This document shows, piece after piece, positions 36,201 through 51,000 of a DNA stretch of 64,000 nucleotides. The stretch covers positions 2,422,501 through 2,486,500 of the forward strand of contig NC_135558.1 in NCBI RefSeq assembly GCF_964340395.1, written 5' to 3'. Every line of letters starts with the position of its first letter. Positions within the stretch are counted from its first letter, which is position 1. This DNA comes from Glandiceps talaboti. Taxonomy: Eukaryota > Hemichordata > Enteropneusta > Spengelidae. Both the position numbers and the translations under genes were made by a program. The notes under the pieces are model-generated. The model had not been told where the DNA came from. It saw only the letters and a list, made by a program, of their open reading frames with translations, and did no database searches.

Positions 36201-39200
36201 AGTTAGTGTCAGTAATTTATCAAAGCGTACAAACCACATGACCCAAGGCCCAATAACGCTCTTTGTTGATAGAATATAATGATCGAGTACGACTGCTAGG
36301 GTTGCATCACCTGAACCTACATCAGAAGCCCTGTTATTGTCTTTGTATCAGTTGTACTGTTTTTACCAAATTTTGTCTTTGCGTAAAGTCTTTCCTTAGC
36401 TCACTTCATTCAAGCAAATGCACCGGTGTTTTTTCATGAGTTGTATCACTATTTTGAAAATATGATCAAATTATCATAAAACATGAATACTGCATATTCT
36501 GGTACTAATTCTTTGTGCCACAGATCCAACACTAGCTACAACATTTACAAACGTAGGGAGTACACCGGAGTATTCAACCAAAACCTACTATATTAGTACT
36601 AACACTGTTCATGAGGAGTAATTTGACTCATACCGGGCTTCCTATTTGAAGTAATTTATTTAAATCCTGTAACCTGTGAGTATAAACTAGTCACAAAACC
36701 ACTGATATTCTTTCACTTCAAATCTTTTAAGTCTAAATTTATTCACAAAATTGTATCTCATGGTCTGTATAAAGATACTGTCACATTTGCGCCAAGCTAT
36801 GAGCTACTACTCAGAAGTTTAAAAGTCTGATAGGGCTGAACAGCACGGCATATCTTACAGTGGTTTAGAAGCCTGATAGGGCTGAACAACATGATGTATC
36901 TTACAGTGGTTTAGAAGTCTGATAGGGCTGAACAGCATGACATATCTTACAGTGGTTTAGAAGTCTGATAGGACTGAACAGCACGGCATATCTTACAGTG
37001 GTATAGAAGTCTGATAGGGCTGAACAACATGATGTATCTTACAGTGGTTTAGAAGTCTGGTAGGGCTGAACAACACGACATATCTTACAGTGGTTTAGAA
37101 GCCTGATAGGGCTGAACAACATGATGTATCTTACAGTGGTTTAGAAGTCTGATAGGGCTGAACAGCATGACATATCTTACAGTGGTTTAGAAGTCTGATA
37201 GGACTGAACAGCACGGCATATCTTACAGTGGTATAGAAGTCTGATAGGGCTGAACAACATGATGTATCTTACAGTGGTTTAGAAGTCTGATAGGGCTGAA
37301 CAGCATGACATATCTTACAGTGGTTTAGAAGTCTGATAGGGCTGAACAGCACGGCATATCTTACAGTGGTTTAGAAGTCTGATAGGGCTGAACAACACAA
37401 CATATCTTACAGTGGTTTAGAAGTCTGATAGGGCTGAACAACACAACATATCTTACAGTGGTTTAGAAGTCTGATAGGGCTGAACAGCACGGCATATCTT
37501 ACAGTGGCTTGGAAGGCTGATAGGGCTGAACAACATGGCATATTATCTTACAGTGGGTTAAAAGTCTGAACAACACAACATATCTTACAGTGGTTTAAAA
37601 GTCTGATAGGACTGAACAACACGACATATCTTACAGTGGTTTTTAGAAGTCTGATAGGGCTGAAGAACATCTTAATGAACATATCTTAATGTCGTCTTTA
37701 TGAAAAACTTTTTAAAAACTTAATCTACTTTCTACTAAGGGAATATCTGTTTGTGCACAAAGCACTACAAGTTGGAAAACACAGGATTAATTGGTACTTT
37801 ATAATATCCCTGCAATTCAATTTAGTTTTGTCCTTTCTGGTTAAAAGCCTTTGTCCATTTTATGTAGGCTCTAAAAGGTTTTACACTTCTACTTTACAAA
37901 ATGTATGACGGCATTGATTCCAATATATTACAATTCTATCCATTATTTTTACATCTACTTCATATCAATTATCATCTACAATGGCAGGTGCATGCAAGTG
38001 TTTACTTGTTATAAAAAACCACCTGTTGCTGCTAACACTTAGTGTACATTCCTATCCCCTTACACATTGTCACAGTAACATCTAACTAGCTGCCAAAGTA
38101 AAACAATAAAATATGTTTACTATGACCAATGGTTACATTATTTGATAGTTATAGCATGGGTCCACCAGGACACTTTTGAGGGAAATGTCTGTTATTTGTT
38201 CAAGGCAAAGACTACTACTAATGTTTATCCCAAAAGTGTCAGTTACAGTTCTATATTGTCTTTTTAAGTTGATGTCAGTTTCTGCATCAACTATTTCTTG
38301 TGAGACTCCACAATTTTTGTGACGTTATTATTTTTTTCTCAAATATGTAAAAAAAAATTTGTTAGGATTGGTGTGAAAAACTAGGTGAGGGTGGGGGCAG
38401 GTAACCGGAACCAAACAATTCTTTCTAGTAGGACTTTTATAGGTGGTATCATTGTAATTTTTAACTACTTTACAGTACAAACCTGATACAAATTTTTAAT
38501 GACACCAGAGTATATTATAGTTACAAAGAATTACTACAAAATTATAGTCGGTATACAAAAACAATAGACCACATTATTTTTTACTTTTGTTATGGATACA
38601 AACTCCAGACACTGATAGCATAAACACATGAAACAAATACTATGGTGTTGGGCAAGGATTTGCTGCCATTTTGTTTTTATTCAGAAATGCTGCATCTATT
38701 AATGAGGTATATGCTTGGTGATATGTCTAATGTCGACATCATGATGTTAAACGTCTCATATCATGAGTAATATTTCATGTTAAATGTCATCATGAATGAT
38801 TGATATTAGCATAGTTATAAAATAAAGTGTTGTATTACATCGTGAACACATCATTACGTCAGTACAATAGGCCGTTCCAAGAGCACTGCCGCTTTCCCCA
38901 ATGTCTGAACAATACAAAAAACATCTCTGATTTACACTTCTACAGAATACCAAGGAACAAAGCTCTTAAGAAACAGTACTAAGAGGTGATGATACCCCCC
39001 CCCCCCCCCCCCCCCCATTTGAGTGAGGGCACTGTATTCTAAATTACCTGTTTGCAGTCTGGAAGGGCCTACAGTATATGGTTGAATCTGCTCTACAATA
39101 TAATAGCAGATACAACCTTATTGCACTGATACGATGACACTGTGGATATCACTGACATTTACCAAAATAAACAATGTACTATGACATACCATGATCATGT

Positions 39201-39384
39201 TCACAGTGAATATATATATTTGAATGTTATGCATCCATACTAACAGTGTCTGTATATAATTTCTTGTTGATGTAAACAGTCCTCCAGCAGTTGGCTAAAT
39301 GACTTTATTGTATTCACTTTATTTCTGTATGTTATTTTTGTATGTTTTTACCATGCTTGCTATGGCATGTTGTTATCCAATAAA

Positions 39385-39415
<31 letters not shown>

Positions 39416-40733
39416 ATATAGTTTTGTCTCATTTTAATGGTAAAAACGAAATTTTCAATGGGAAATCTATGAAGACACTGTTGTCTAATTGACATTCAAC
39501 ACAGACTATGCTTCTTGAATGACTTACCTTAAGAAAGATCTTCTGGTGATAATCTCTGCATGCGAGTCGTTAACTGTATGTCCTTCTAGACTTAGCATAT
39601 CACCAGTTACACATCGATTGCCTGTATTCAACAAAATAAAAAAATGGCTGCTCTAGTTAGTCTGATTCATACTACGTTCAATGCGAAGGAAATCCTAGTT
39701 TAGGCCCCAAAAAATTGTTTCTGGTCAGGACAGTTTCTCTAAAATGGTGTGATGATACATTTTATTTTTGTTTTTTTATTCTCAACAAACCTGTCACTCA
39801 TTGCTATTTATGTCAGCTACTGTTCTGTTTATTTAGTGTTTTAGAGCAACTGTGTATGTGGGGCAGATAGCATTTGCGTGTTCATGTTCACAGTTGTCTC
39901 TGCAGTTGTCTTCACTGAAGTAGGGAGGTTATTTTTATGTTCCCTCTGGATCTGCAGAGTGCATGAGCTGGACAAACACAAAAAAAAAAGACCGATGCAA
40001 GGGTATTTAAGTGATGTGTGCACAGACCAGAACCAATTCTTTTTTTTTCTTTGCCTTTATATATGGCTGCTTTTGATTTTTCCTGATATGCAAATTATGT
40101 TTACATCATAACACCCACCACCGGCAAGTCATATGTGATAACATCATCAGGCTCCAATTGGATTAAATACAACTATTGTGTTAATTAGGGAGGGGGGAGG
40201 GGGAAGGAAAGGACTCTCTCTTTTTGAATCTCAGGTTGGCCAAAAATAGTTGATATCTGACATGATTGGTCGTGAGCAATGGAGGACATTTTTAATCTTG
40301 CTGTATATGTAGACAATATTTGACCATATTTTGACGAGTACAAGAAAATAAACGCAAGAGTCATTGTTCTGCCATATTGGATTAGAGAGCACACTGGAGA
40401 TGTAGCCATGGCAACTACAGATAAACTCACCAGTGCCAAGACACACAACAGTTCCTTGTTCTTCAGTGTCTTTAAACATAACTAATGCAGCTAGAATCTT
40501 GCGTCCCGAGATACACTCTGGTATATTGGCCACAACTGCATTAAAGGTCTGATGACTCAGCACTGCTATCTTATCAGCATGTAGACTCTCACTATTAAAG
40601 ATCTGTAAACATCAAATGTGTATTTTACCAGATAGTTTTATAGAGATGACAGTTTGGTAATGTTGACTGACAAGTACACACAAGAGAAAATCAATCAAAC
40701 AGACGAGTACACACAAGAGAGAATCAAACAGGC

Positions 40734-40770
<37 letters not shown>

Positions 40771-43700
40771 TGCAGACATACACAGAATCAAACACACTGA
40801 ATCAAACAGACACACATAGAGATAGACATACAGATGGAGAATCAAACAGACAGAGAGACAGAGACAGACAGACAGACAGACAGAGAGACAATATATCAGT
40901 TCCTTTGCCAGCGACCATTAACTGACAACAGCTTACCTTGTTATTATTTGGTATTGTTGTCGACTGCATCTGAGGTTTAATTGAGCCTTCTGCTATCAAT
41001 ACACGTAGAGCTTTATCAGCTGCTTCCCGTTTTCCATCTTTCTTGGATTTACTGATCACAGATGGAAAACGTCTTCCATTCACACTGGCAGCCATAGTAA
41101 ATCTAGAATTGAAACCACAACAACTGGTAACCACAACAACTGGTAATTATAACAACTGGTAGCCACAACAAATGAGGTAGGTTCTAATCAAATTCGTATT
41201 TTAAAAATCACAAAAATTTATCAGGGTTAATTCTCATCAAATTAAATATTAGAATAATATTGCAAACTCTGAGGTAATTACTGTCTCATGCACTAGAAAA
41301 CATATTCTCACTTCTAATGCTACATTGCATATAGCACTGATTACCTTTATCTTGAATCATCTAAAACACATACTCTTAGGAATATTACTTGCTACCAATA
41401 ATTAAACTAATATGGTACGTAGTTTGTGAGTTTACAATTTCTGACCAAAAAATGGCATCTCAACCTTATAATTTTCCAATGCCATGCTTTCAGTCATCTT
41501 GCCTTGATCAAACCTCTCAATTGCTAACTAACATCCCTAATATATATCAAACAAGATGGCAAAATAGTCTCATAGCTTAACATTTCTTACCCACAGCTAC
41601 ATTTTTGTAAGTAGGATTCATATCAGCTTGATTGAAATTATCATCTAGACATCCTATGAGTATTTCTACCAAATCTAAAAATATTCTGCCCCGTACTTCC
41701 TGAGTGGCGATATTAAGAAAATGTTCAAGACAACATGATCACACATTTGTACGCAAATTTGGACTGAAAATGTTATTTTGGTCAAAAAGCTTTAAGTCAA
41801 AGGCACCGAGCAGATATGTCTCAAAATTGGATAGTGTCTGTTTGTAGAGACCAATTTTCAGACTAATCTGCAAAACAGTTTTTGAATTTAAGATTTGTGA
41901 TAAAAAATAACCTTTTATTAAATCTAGTTTTTCAAATCAACGATACAATCATCTTGTCTTGGAATAAGTCTTCATCTATACACTCCTAGAAACAGAAATC
42001 ATCAAACTTGAGACTGACTTGTCCAGCAAGTTCTTGGCTTTAAGTTTTGGCCAAAAATCATTTTTTTAGAACTAATTTGCATATCAATAGTGCGGTCACT
42101 TAGTCTTCAAAAATTGTTTATCCACACACCAATGGAATACATTTCTAACAAATTTACCCAGTTTTTTAGACTTCAAGCACATGACCAAGTATCAAAGTCC
42201 CTAATTTGCATAATAGCAAAGTGATCGTATTATCTTGAGCGACATTGCTACAAAAACGTCAACCAAATATTAGACAAATCTGCCCAGATCTTTCCATTTT
42301 TAAGTTTTTTGACGAAATTTAAGATCTTTTTAATCATACTTGCATATCAAAGATGGGGGGAGGGAAGGGCCATTTTGTCTTGAACAATTCTTCATCTAGA
42401 CACCTCCAGAGAGATCTCCACTAAATTTCAGACAAATCACACTGTGTTTCTGGGTATTACTAATTTGCATATCAACAATGGAGTCACACAGTTTGAACAA
42501 TTCTTTATCTTGGCATATTACACCTGTGAAAATATCCCATCAAATTTAAAATCTACTTTCTCTGTGTACTTGTCTGAGAACTTGGCCACTATAGATGACA
42601 AATTCTGAAGGTTTTAATCCCTTTGGTAAACATGATGAAAATTTGTAATTGAATTTCTACATTCAAGACTTCTGACTTGTTCTTTTTTGAAATCTGGGGT
42701 CCTTTGACATATATACCACTTCTCAATCAGGAAATGTGAAAATATTTTATCAAAACTATGTCTAAACCTTGATATGATATTACATTTTTTAAAAATAATT
42801 CATTGGATATGGTCTAATTCTTCCTGGGTTTCAACAAACGACAGGAAAAGAAGTTACCTGTGCTGTTGACAATAAACTTAATGGAAACATACAGGTGGAT
42901 ATATGTGTACTACCATGACCCTGCAGACCAGCTGCATTCAGGATACTTAGAGTGTATTGTGTGTTGACATTTTATGGTTCTTACCTTGGGCTGTGGGGTG
43001 GTCCACTTTGGTACAGAACATCAATGGAACACTTAAATTGTCGGGACTGTGCATACTCCATTAGTGCACTAATAGGATTCTTGTTAATGACAGCAAATGC
43101 TTCACTGGTTAACGTGTTAACAGCTGTTTCACACACTGTTGTACATGGAGGACATATCTGGGCTACTAGCACTGATTGGTCTTGGTTCGAATCACCTGAT
43201 TTTTGTAGTAAATCTAACGGGTTAGGACATACCCTATACATGTCTTCCTCAGGAGCAGGGACAGTGAGCGTCCCAACTGCCATGTCTTTCGTAGAGTCTA
43301 ACTGTTGTTTTCCTTTCTCTGTAACACACCATGTTGGTGGTGAGTCGTTGATTTTTTTGGTTAGTCCTTTTCTTTGGAGGTGGAAGAGAGTTGGGTTGAT
43401 GTCCTTCTTACTTTGGAAACCGACAGCTCGGGCCAAGTCTATAGCTTTGTAAGACTCTCTGCTGATCAGTGTCTGTATAAGAGCTTTCTCTAAGTCGATT
43501 CTGTTGACCTGTGTGGTTGCCGGTAAGGGTTGATTGAGCACACTGAAACCAGGTTGTTGTATCACTTGTCTTGGATCAGGTGGAACTTGGAAACTGCAAG
43601 AATCATGTCTATCAGGCATATTAATAGTCTGTTCTATTAGATTTTCAGCACCTTTGTCAGTAATTATCCACTTAGGAGGGACATTTGACACTTTGCTAAC

Positions 43701-45515
43701 CAGTCCCATATTTTGCATTGGGAATAGGATTGGATTGATATCTTTCTTACTAGTCATGCCAACCAGTTTGGCAAGGCTATTCGCATGTATGGGTTCACTT
43801 TGCTCCTTTAATGCTGCCAATAGCTGTATTTTCAAAGTTTCTTTGTTTCTTGCCACAATGTCCAAATTGGGGGTAATTGTCTCAGTAAGATGACGTTGTT
43901 CAACAACACCACTTTGACTACCATTATCGATGATAGGCTGTGAATTTTGTAACTCTTCATTCATTGTTTCCATGGCAACTACATCTATCGATAACTTCTG
44001 CATTGATGGAGATGCAGCCATATCAATTTGGCAGTTCACATAGTCACCACCTTTGTTATCCATTGTGTCTGTCATGTGTTCATCTGAGTGACCACTACTG
44101 TCGTCTGACATAGGTGTATCTCTGTGAATAAAGTCGTCTTCCTCTTCGTTATCATGATCTTGGCTAATCACAGGTATGTTTTCTTGCAATGACACATCTT
44201 GTTCCAACGTTATTGGGTGTTTTAATCCCCATTTTGGTGGCGCATTCGACACTTTCACCAACAATCCTTGCTTCTGTAGTTTGTAGAGGATCTTGTTCAA
44301 TTCTTTCTTTTCTTTAACTCCAGTTGTTTTTACAAGTTCTTGAGTACTGGCTGAGTCATTCTTCTGTTGTAATACTTCTAATATTTTATCTTCAACATCA
44401 ACCTACAAAATTCAGTCATTTTCAAATGTTAATAATCAACTTGACAAGCGGTTCCTTTTCTAAATTTCACAATAAATCGACCTCATTTATCAAAAACAGT
44501 AACAGAGTTGTCATAGATTAGTTGTTTTGATGTGGCATTTGTTTCTTATCTTTTTTACTTACACTCATTTAACTCCAGACTCCTGATAAATTGTCTTTTT
44601 TTTTCATGGAGACCATTACTAACGAGTTTGCAGATTGAGGTTAATGATATTACATTAGATTAATGGTGCACCTGTAACGATGACAATTTGTCTGAGACGC
44701 TTAATGACAGGAAATCAGTTATGCACATGTGACATGACATGCGAGTGTGGTGTACATACGCTGGCTATTTCCAAGAGAGCTTGATATTAATTTGCATACT
44801 AATTTGCATACATGTATGATGTTTTCAGCACTGCACAACAGTGCAAATATTTCTACTTATACAAGTAGTCACTGGTACAATGTACCTATAACTTGTAATA
44901 ATAGAAATTACAACCCTTTACATGCCCTTAAAATCATTGGTATAAGCACACAATCATCTCATGCATCAGTAATCACATAGTATTAAATCCTTCACATTGC
45001 AATATTTGTCCTACCAGGACCCTACTTATTCATACAGCTAGGTTTACAGGGGCACAATAATGGTTCAAATCTTGTCATTCACATTGCAACCTCTATCCTA
45101 CCAGGTCCCCATGTATACAGCTGGGTTTAGATGGGCACACTGATGGTTCAAATCTTGCCCATGAACTTATCCATTCACAAGCAAATGGCAGCAGTAAGGA
45201 TACAATAGAACTGGAGACATTCCGATATGAGTCAGCCACTGTAACATGCTCCACTATTTGCTTTACAAAAATTTGTATATTCACTGATTTGTGTTGAAAA
45301 CATACAAAGGTAACAATTAGAAAAATATACAACTAGAAAGTATGAACAACAACAAATATCTATTTTGATACACAAAAGTTTTAGTTTTTACCTCCATTTC
45401 ATTTTGACAGAAATTTGCCAGTTATATACTCACAGCTACACAAACACAAACACACATATACAAACATATACAAATACAAACACACACACACACACACACA
45501 CAAACATGTATACAT

Positions 45516-45556
<41 letters not shown>

Positions 45557-47966
45557 CATGCCTATATAAATTGCCTACTTGACCTCACAGTACTTATGAC
45601 TCAAGTTTTAGAGTAATTGACTTTGTACATTGTACATTACAATCATTAACCATTACTGGATTCCAATCATTACTTTCAATTGAACATGTCTGAATCCTGG
45701 CATTTGATTAAATGATGGAGGAGTGAGTAACTGTAACAACTATTCATTTTAAACTCTTCAAACGGAAGGCTATGACAAAACTAGTCCATTTAAATACAGC
45801 AATACATCCCAGGATACTACACAAAGAAATGTAATCATGTGTTGATTTCAAGGCATGTTCGTTTTGTAGATTTTCACATATCTGTTCTGTTCGGTTCACA
45901 TCTCAGAGACAGATATTTGACTGTCTGGATTTTGTAGAATAATATTATTTTTAGAGTTCCTTATATCTGCTAGTTAATATTTCTATTGATCATAACGAAA
46001 TTTAACTATTTTCTGATTTTGTACACTCTGAGTGTTATATTTTTAAAAATTCCACATATCTGTTAGGTTCACATCTCAGAGAAAGAAATTTAACTGTTAG
46101 GATTTCATAAAGGAACTGTTATTTTTGTAGAGGCACTATTATATAGCAAGACATTTAATCATGCTCTGACTTTGTAGTGTTAGTTTTGTCGAGTTCCATA
46201 TTTTCTGTTACCAGGGTGACTGTTTATATTTTCAGTTACCAGGGTGACTGTTTATATTTTCAGTTACCAGGGTGACTGTTTATATTTCATATTTTGAGTA
46301 AAACGATAGTAATTTTTTTACAAAAAAAGAGTTCCTGCTACCAAAGGTTAATGATTTTAAGAGAAACCATTAAAAAATTTGATGTATCAATTCTCGGTAC
46401 CTGAAATTAAATATTACTGCCTATGTGCATCATAAAAATAATGAACATTCAATTTCTTGGTCAACACCATCACTTTCACTCTACGCACTTCACATGCATT
46501 ACTACAGGCGTATGTGTGAGTAAGTCAACCTTCTTGTTCTATTTTGACCCTCTAGCATGAGATAAAATGCTATTCCAGGTACTGAGAATAAGTCAACCTT
46601 CTTGTTCTATTTTGACCCTCTAGCATGAGGCAAAAACCTATTGCAGGTACTGAGAATTGCCAGACATTCTCCATTTTGACTGATAGATAATGTATGGTAC
46701 CATACATGTAGTCTGTTCGGTTACTGTTCTACAAAATCAAATATTTATATTTAATATGTCGAAAAGAAAACCTGTTTTGTTAATTTCATATTCATACTAT
46801 ACTGATATGATCAATATCTTTAATCTAATAATTTAACATAATGTGACCGGTTATATTATTTTTGTACTATTATGAAATATTAATCCACTTTGTTTAATAT
46901 GATGAATAAATTATAAACTGTCACTGATCTTTGAAACATACAGCTATTTACGTTAATTTGTTAATATACGTACCATATATCACCTGTATTTTGATTTAAC
47001 ACATTATGCTTGGCCTTAAGAGTCTAGCCATCTAGGAATTTTGGCTCTCGCCTAGGAAGAAGTGAGAGTCAAAAATCACCACATAACTAGACTCTGGGCT
47101 ATAGTTTTTGTGACCTGACATACGACAATATTACAATGATACAACAGCAATATTATCAGACATTCTACTCCGACACATAAATACACATTCAAGTAAATAA
47201 ATGAATATATGTTTTTGTATGCTATTTTAGACACATCAACTTAAAATTCAGTTCATATTGAACGACACGTCACATTAATAATCTGGTAAAATAAAATAAA
47301 ATAGAAACAATGAATTAATTTGATATTACAAAATATTGAACCAGCTACTCTTAATAATCTAGACTAAGTATGCTACACAATAATATACTGCTACTGCAAT
47401 AATTTTCATAATTATTATTATTTATTTATTTATTTATTACCCATTTGTTACTGTATTGAAAAAGAAATATTTTACATTCTTACGTAAAAGGGTAAAGGGA
47501 GAACACAAAATAGCAAAGCCAGTCCAGTCGGTCTCCTAGGACACTGGCAGTGCACCATTTGTTTTACTGAGAGCAGTAATACTGATAGACTTTAGTTTTA
47601 GATAAAACATAGCAAAAAAGGCAGGAATGACTGTCGACAGTCTATAAGAATGATAATGTAAACTTTACTAATCCAAAGTAATATCAGAAATTCAAATACT
47701 GTCACCACTTGTGCAGAACCCTGGAGTTAAAGCTAGAGAAAACCAGAGTATTGTCTGGCAGGGTCTAACTGAGCATTACCCTTCAATTTTCAATTAAACT
47801 CAACCAAACCCAGACTGCAGTGATAACAAGCACATAACTAACTGCTGGCCACTGGCAGCCAATCAGTTTAGAGTAACTGGTTGAACATTTTATGATATTG
47901 TCAAAATTTAAATCCTATTTACAAATAGAATATATGGTTGAACATAAATTTTCATCTTATAAAACA

Positions 47967-48017
<51 letters not shown>

Positions 48018-51000
48018 ACACACACACGTGCACAGTTTTGTCTGTTAAATGGAATATACCGATATATAAATATATTATACAGCTTATACACCTGACTGTT
48101 TTAGTCTGTTAAACAGATTATGTATATACAACAGTTAAAGTTATTCTACATGTACTCTATTCTGATATATACAGCATATAACCAACTGTCAGTATATTAC
48201 ATCATTTAGTAACAGTATAGGTGTGATATATATATAATTATATATACATACAGCAGAAGCTATTCTATTCTATTCTTTCCAATGCTATTCTATTCTATGC
48301 TATTCAATGTTATTCTATTCTATTCTATGTTATGCAATGAAAGCTATGCTGTGTAAGCTAATTCTATGCGATGCTATTATATTCTATTCTACATGTATGC
48401 TAAGCTATTCTATTCTATTCTATTCTATTCTATTCTATTCTATGTTATGCTATGAAAGCTATGCTGTGCTAAGCTAATTCTATGCTATGCTATTATATTC
48501 TATTCTACATGTATGCTAAGCTATTCTATTCTATTCTATTCTATTCTATTCTATTCTATTCTATTCTGTTATATGCTATTCTATTCTATTCTATTCTATT
48601 CTATGCTATGAAAGCTATGCTGTGCTAAGCTAATTCTATGCTATGCTATTATATTCTATTCTACATGTATGCTAAGCTATTCTATTCTATTCTATTCTAT
48701 TCTATTCTATTCTATTCTATTCTATTCTATTCTATTCTATTCTATTCTATTCTATTCTATTCTATTCTATGCTATGCTATTATATTCTATTCTACATGTA
48801 TGCTAAGCTATTCTATTCTATTCTATTCTATTCTATTCTATTCTATTCTATTCTGTTATATGCTATTCTATTCTATTCTATTCTATTCTATGCTATGAAA
48901 GCTATGCTGTGCTAAGCTAATTCTATGCTATGCTATTATATTCTATTCTACATGTATGCTAAGCTATTCTATTCTATTCTATTCTATTCTATTCTATTCT
49001 ATTCTATTCTATTCTATGTTATGCTATTATATTCTATTCTACATGTATGCTAAGCTATTCTATTCTATTCTATTCTATGCTATTCTATTCTATTCTATTC
49101 TGATACATAAAACACACTACTTACTGTGTTCGTCAGTTCAAAAGAATGCATGATTATATATCGGACACAACTGCTTCTCTCCTTATATACAAAACATGCA
49201 GATAGCCTTAATTACTTCAACAGATGATGCCTGATTTACAAATGATTAATACATTACACTGATTACAACAGATTTGTTTGTTCTTTGAGAACAAATCAAT
49301 TCTCTATAAAGCTACAAATAAAACACACAGATTAGTTCGGTCATATTTCTGACTGTAAAATATCAAAATATGGGGTCGTTGGGTTGATTAATATATACTA
49401 TGCGTACATTGACATAGAGGTAGCCAGGCATTTCAATTCCTGTCTACTGAATATATTTGTGCATCATGTCAGTGTACTACATCATTTAGTAACAAGCTCT
49501 CATTTCATGTCACATGTTGTGTGAAGACGGTTGCCATGCCAACATGGCTTACTGCACATATCCAACAAAATTTGTATTAATACTTCACAATGTATTTAAA
49601 TTATACTCACAGAATATCATGAAAAGGGGATGCAGATAGCAATTTTTCTCTGTCCGCCTTAATCCTTCCGTTTAGACAATCAGCCGTGACGTCGGCACGC
49701 CACAATGTGTCATTAATTTTTTTTTGTATAAGAAGGATATACAATGTGGTTTCAGGAAAGAGACAGACTTATGGATACACAATGACTGCTGGAAATATAC
49801 TTTAGTTGAATCATAAATGACCACGGAAATGGAAAACTCAACAGACAATATAAGATATTCAATAATTCAACACGGTAAAAAACTACTAGGTCTATTTGTG
49901 AGTCATACTTACCTTGTGGATTAACTATTCCCTCTAAGTATGCAAAGGGGCCAACAAGGACAACCGTTGGATTACAACAAAGTCAAGATTGTCACTTTTC
50001 GTGATTAAATCAAAGCAGATACTTCTTCTTAAACCTGACCTTTCTCTACTGTCAAATATGTCCTTGAAATAATCTTGTTTCAGAAACACTTACAGGAGGC
50101 AATCAATGCATGAGATGTCACTTGATATATAAAAGACATAGGTTTTAGTAATCAGATGACACAATGCAATGTCTGCAGAGTCTAGACTAAATCCACTATA
50201 AAGTATATCTTGACGAGTGACGATGGCGAGACTACGTTCACTTACTGTCATACTGAGAGGAAATCCTGTGGGGTTCTCCGACAATGACTCACACAGATGA
50301 AATATGATAATGATAGCTTCCATATAACCTCAAAACAAATATAAAATCTAGCAGTCTTAGACTGTTGAGTGGATAGAAAGCATGAACCTTACCTTGCACT
50401 GCTTCCTCTTACTCAGACTGAATAAGATGAAATTTGGCTATTTCTATATATACTTTCTACATGACTGGAGCCACCTGTCCCTTTTTTATAGCATACAACT
50501 CAGAACTATTATGCTAATCTTTGGTAGTTTCAATTAGATAACTTACAATACCCAACAGACTGTATTAATATTCTAGTAGGCCAATAAAACATTGAGAACA
50601 CTGATTTGTCGTTCAAAACACTGATTTGGGACAAATTAATCAAAATACAGACTTTTCGTATAATCCACGCAAAAAATAACACTAAACTGAAATAGACAGA
50701 CAACAATTTTGATCGAAAATTGAATTTTTTTTTAAATTTCTGAAAATTTTGAATTCGGTTGATTTACTTTTAACGTAGCTAGATTCTGACATTTAGAACT
50801 AAATTCATGAATAATTAATAATCATTACTTTCTCAAAATACTTTTAAGACTTGCACAAGAAACAAAAGATCAAAAAACAAACAAACATCCATCAATACAC
50901 AAAAGAAACAGATGTAACAACTCTACAATGTGATCTTTTAAACAAATTTGAGATCATTTTTAAAGATGTAATTTGACTTTTTCCTATATCCGATTCTATT

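Noticed and set aside
36810-37670. CRISPR-like regularly spaced repeats
   Set aside because: The whole 46-bp unit is repeated with no unique spacers, and the genome is eukaryotic.
42952-43893. Plus-strand frames of 166 and 119 codons
   Set aside because: Antisense shadows of the large ADAR exon 2, which has clear domain content on the - strand.
50090-50323. 77-codon - strand frame as an alternative ADAR N-terminus
   Set aside because: No domain resemblance, and it does not end in a donor that would join exon 2 in phase.
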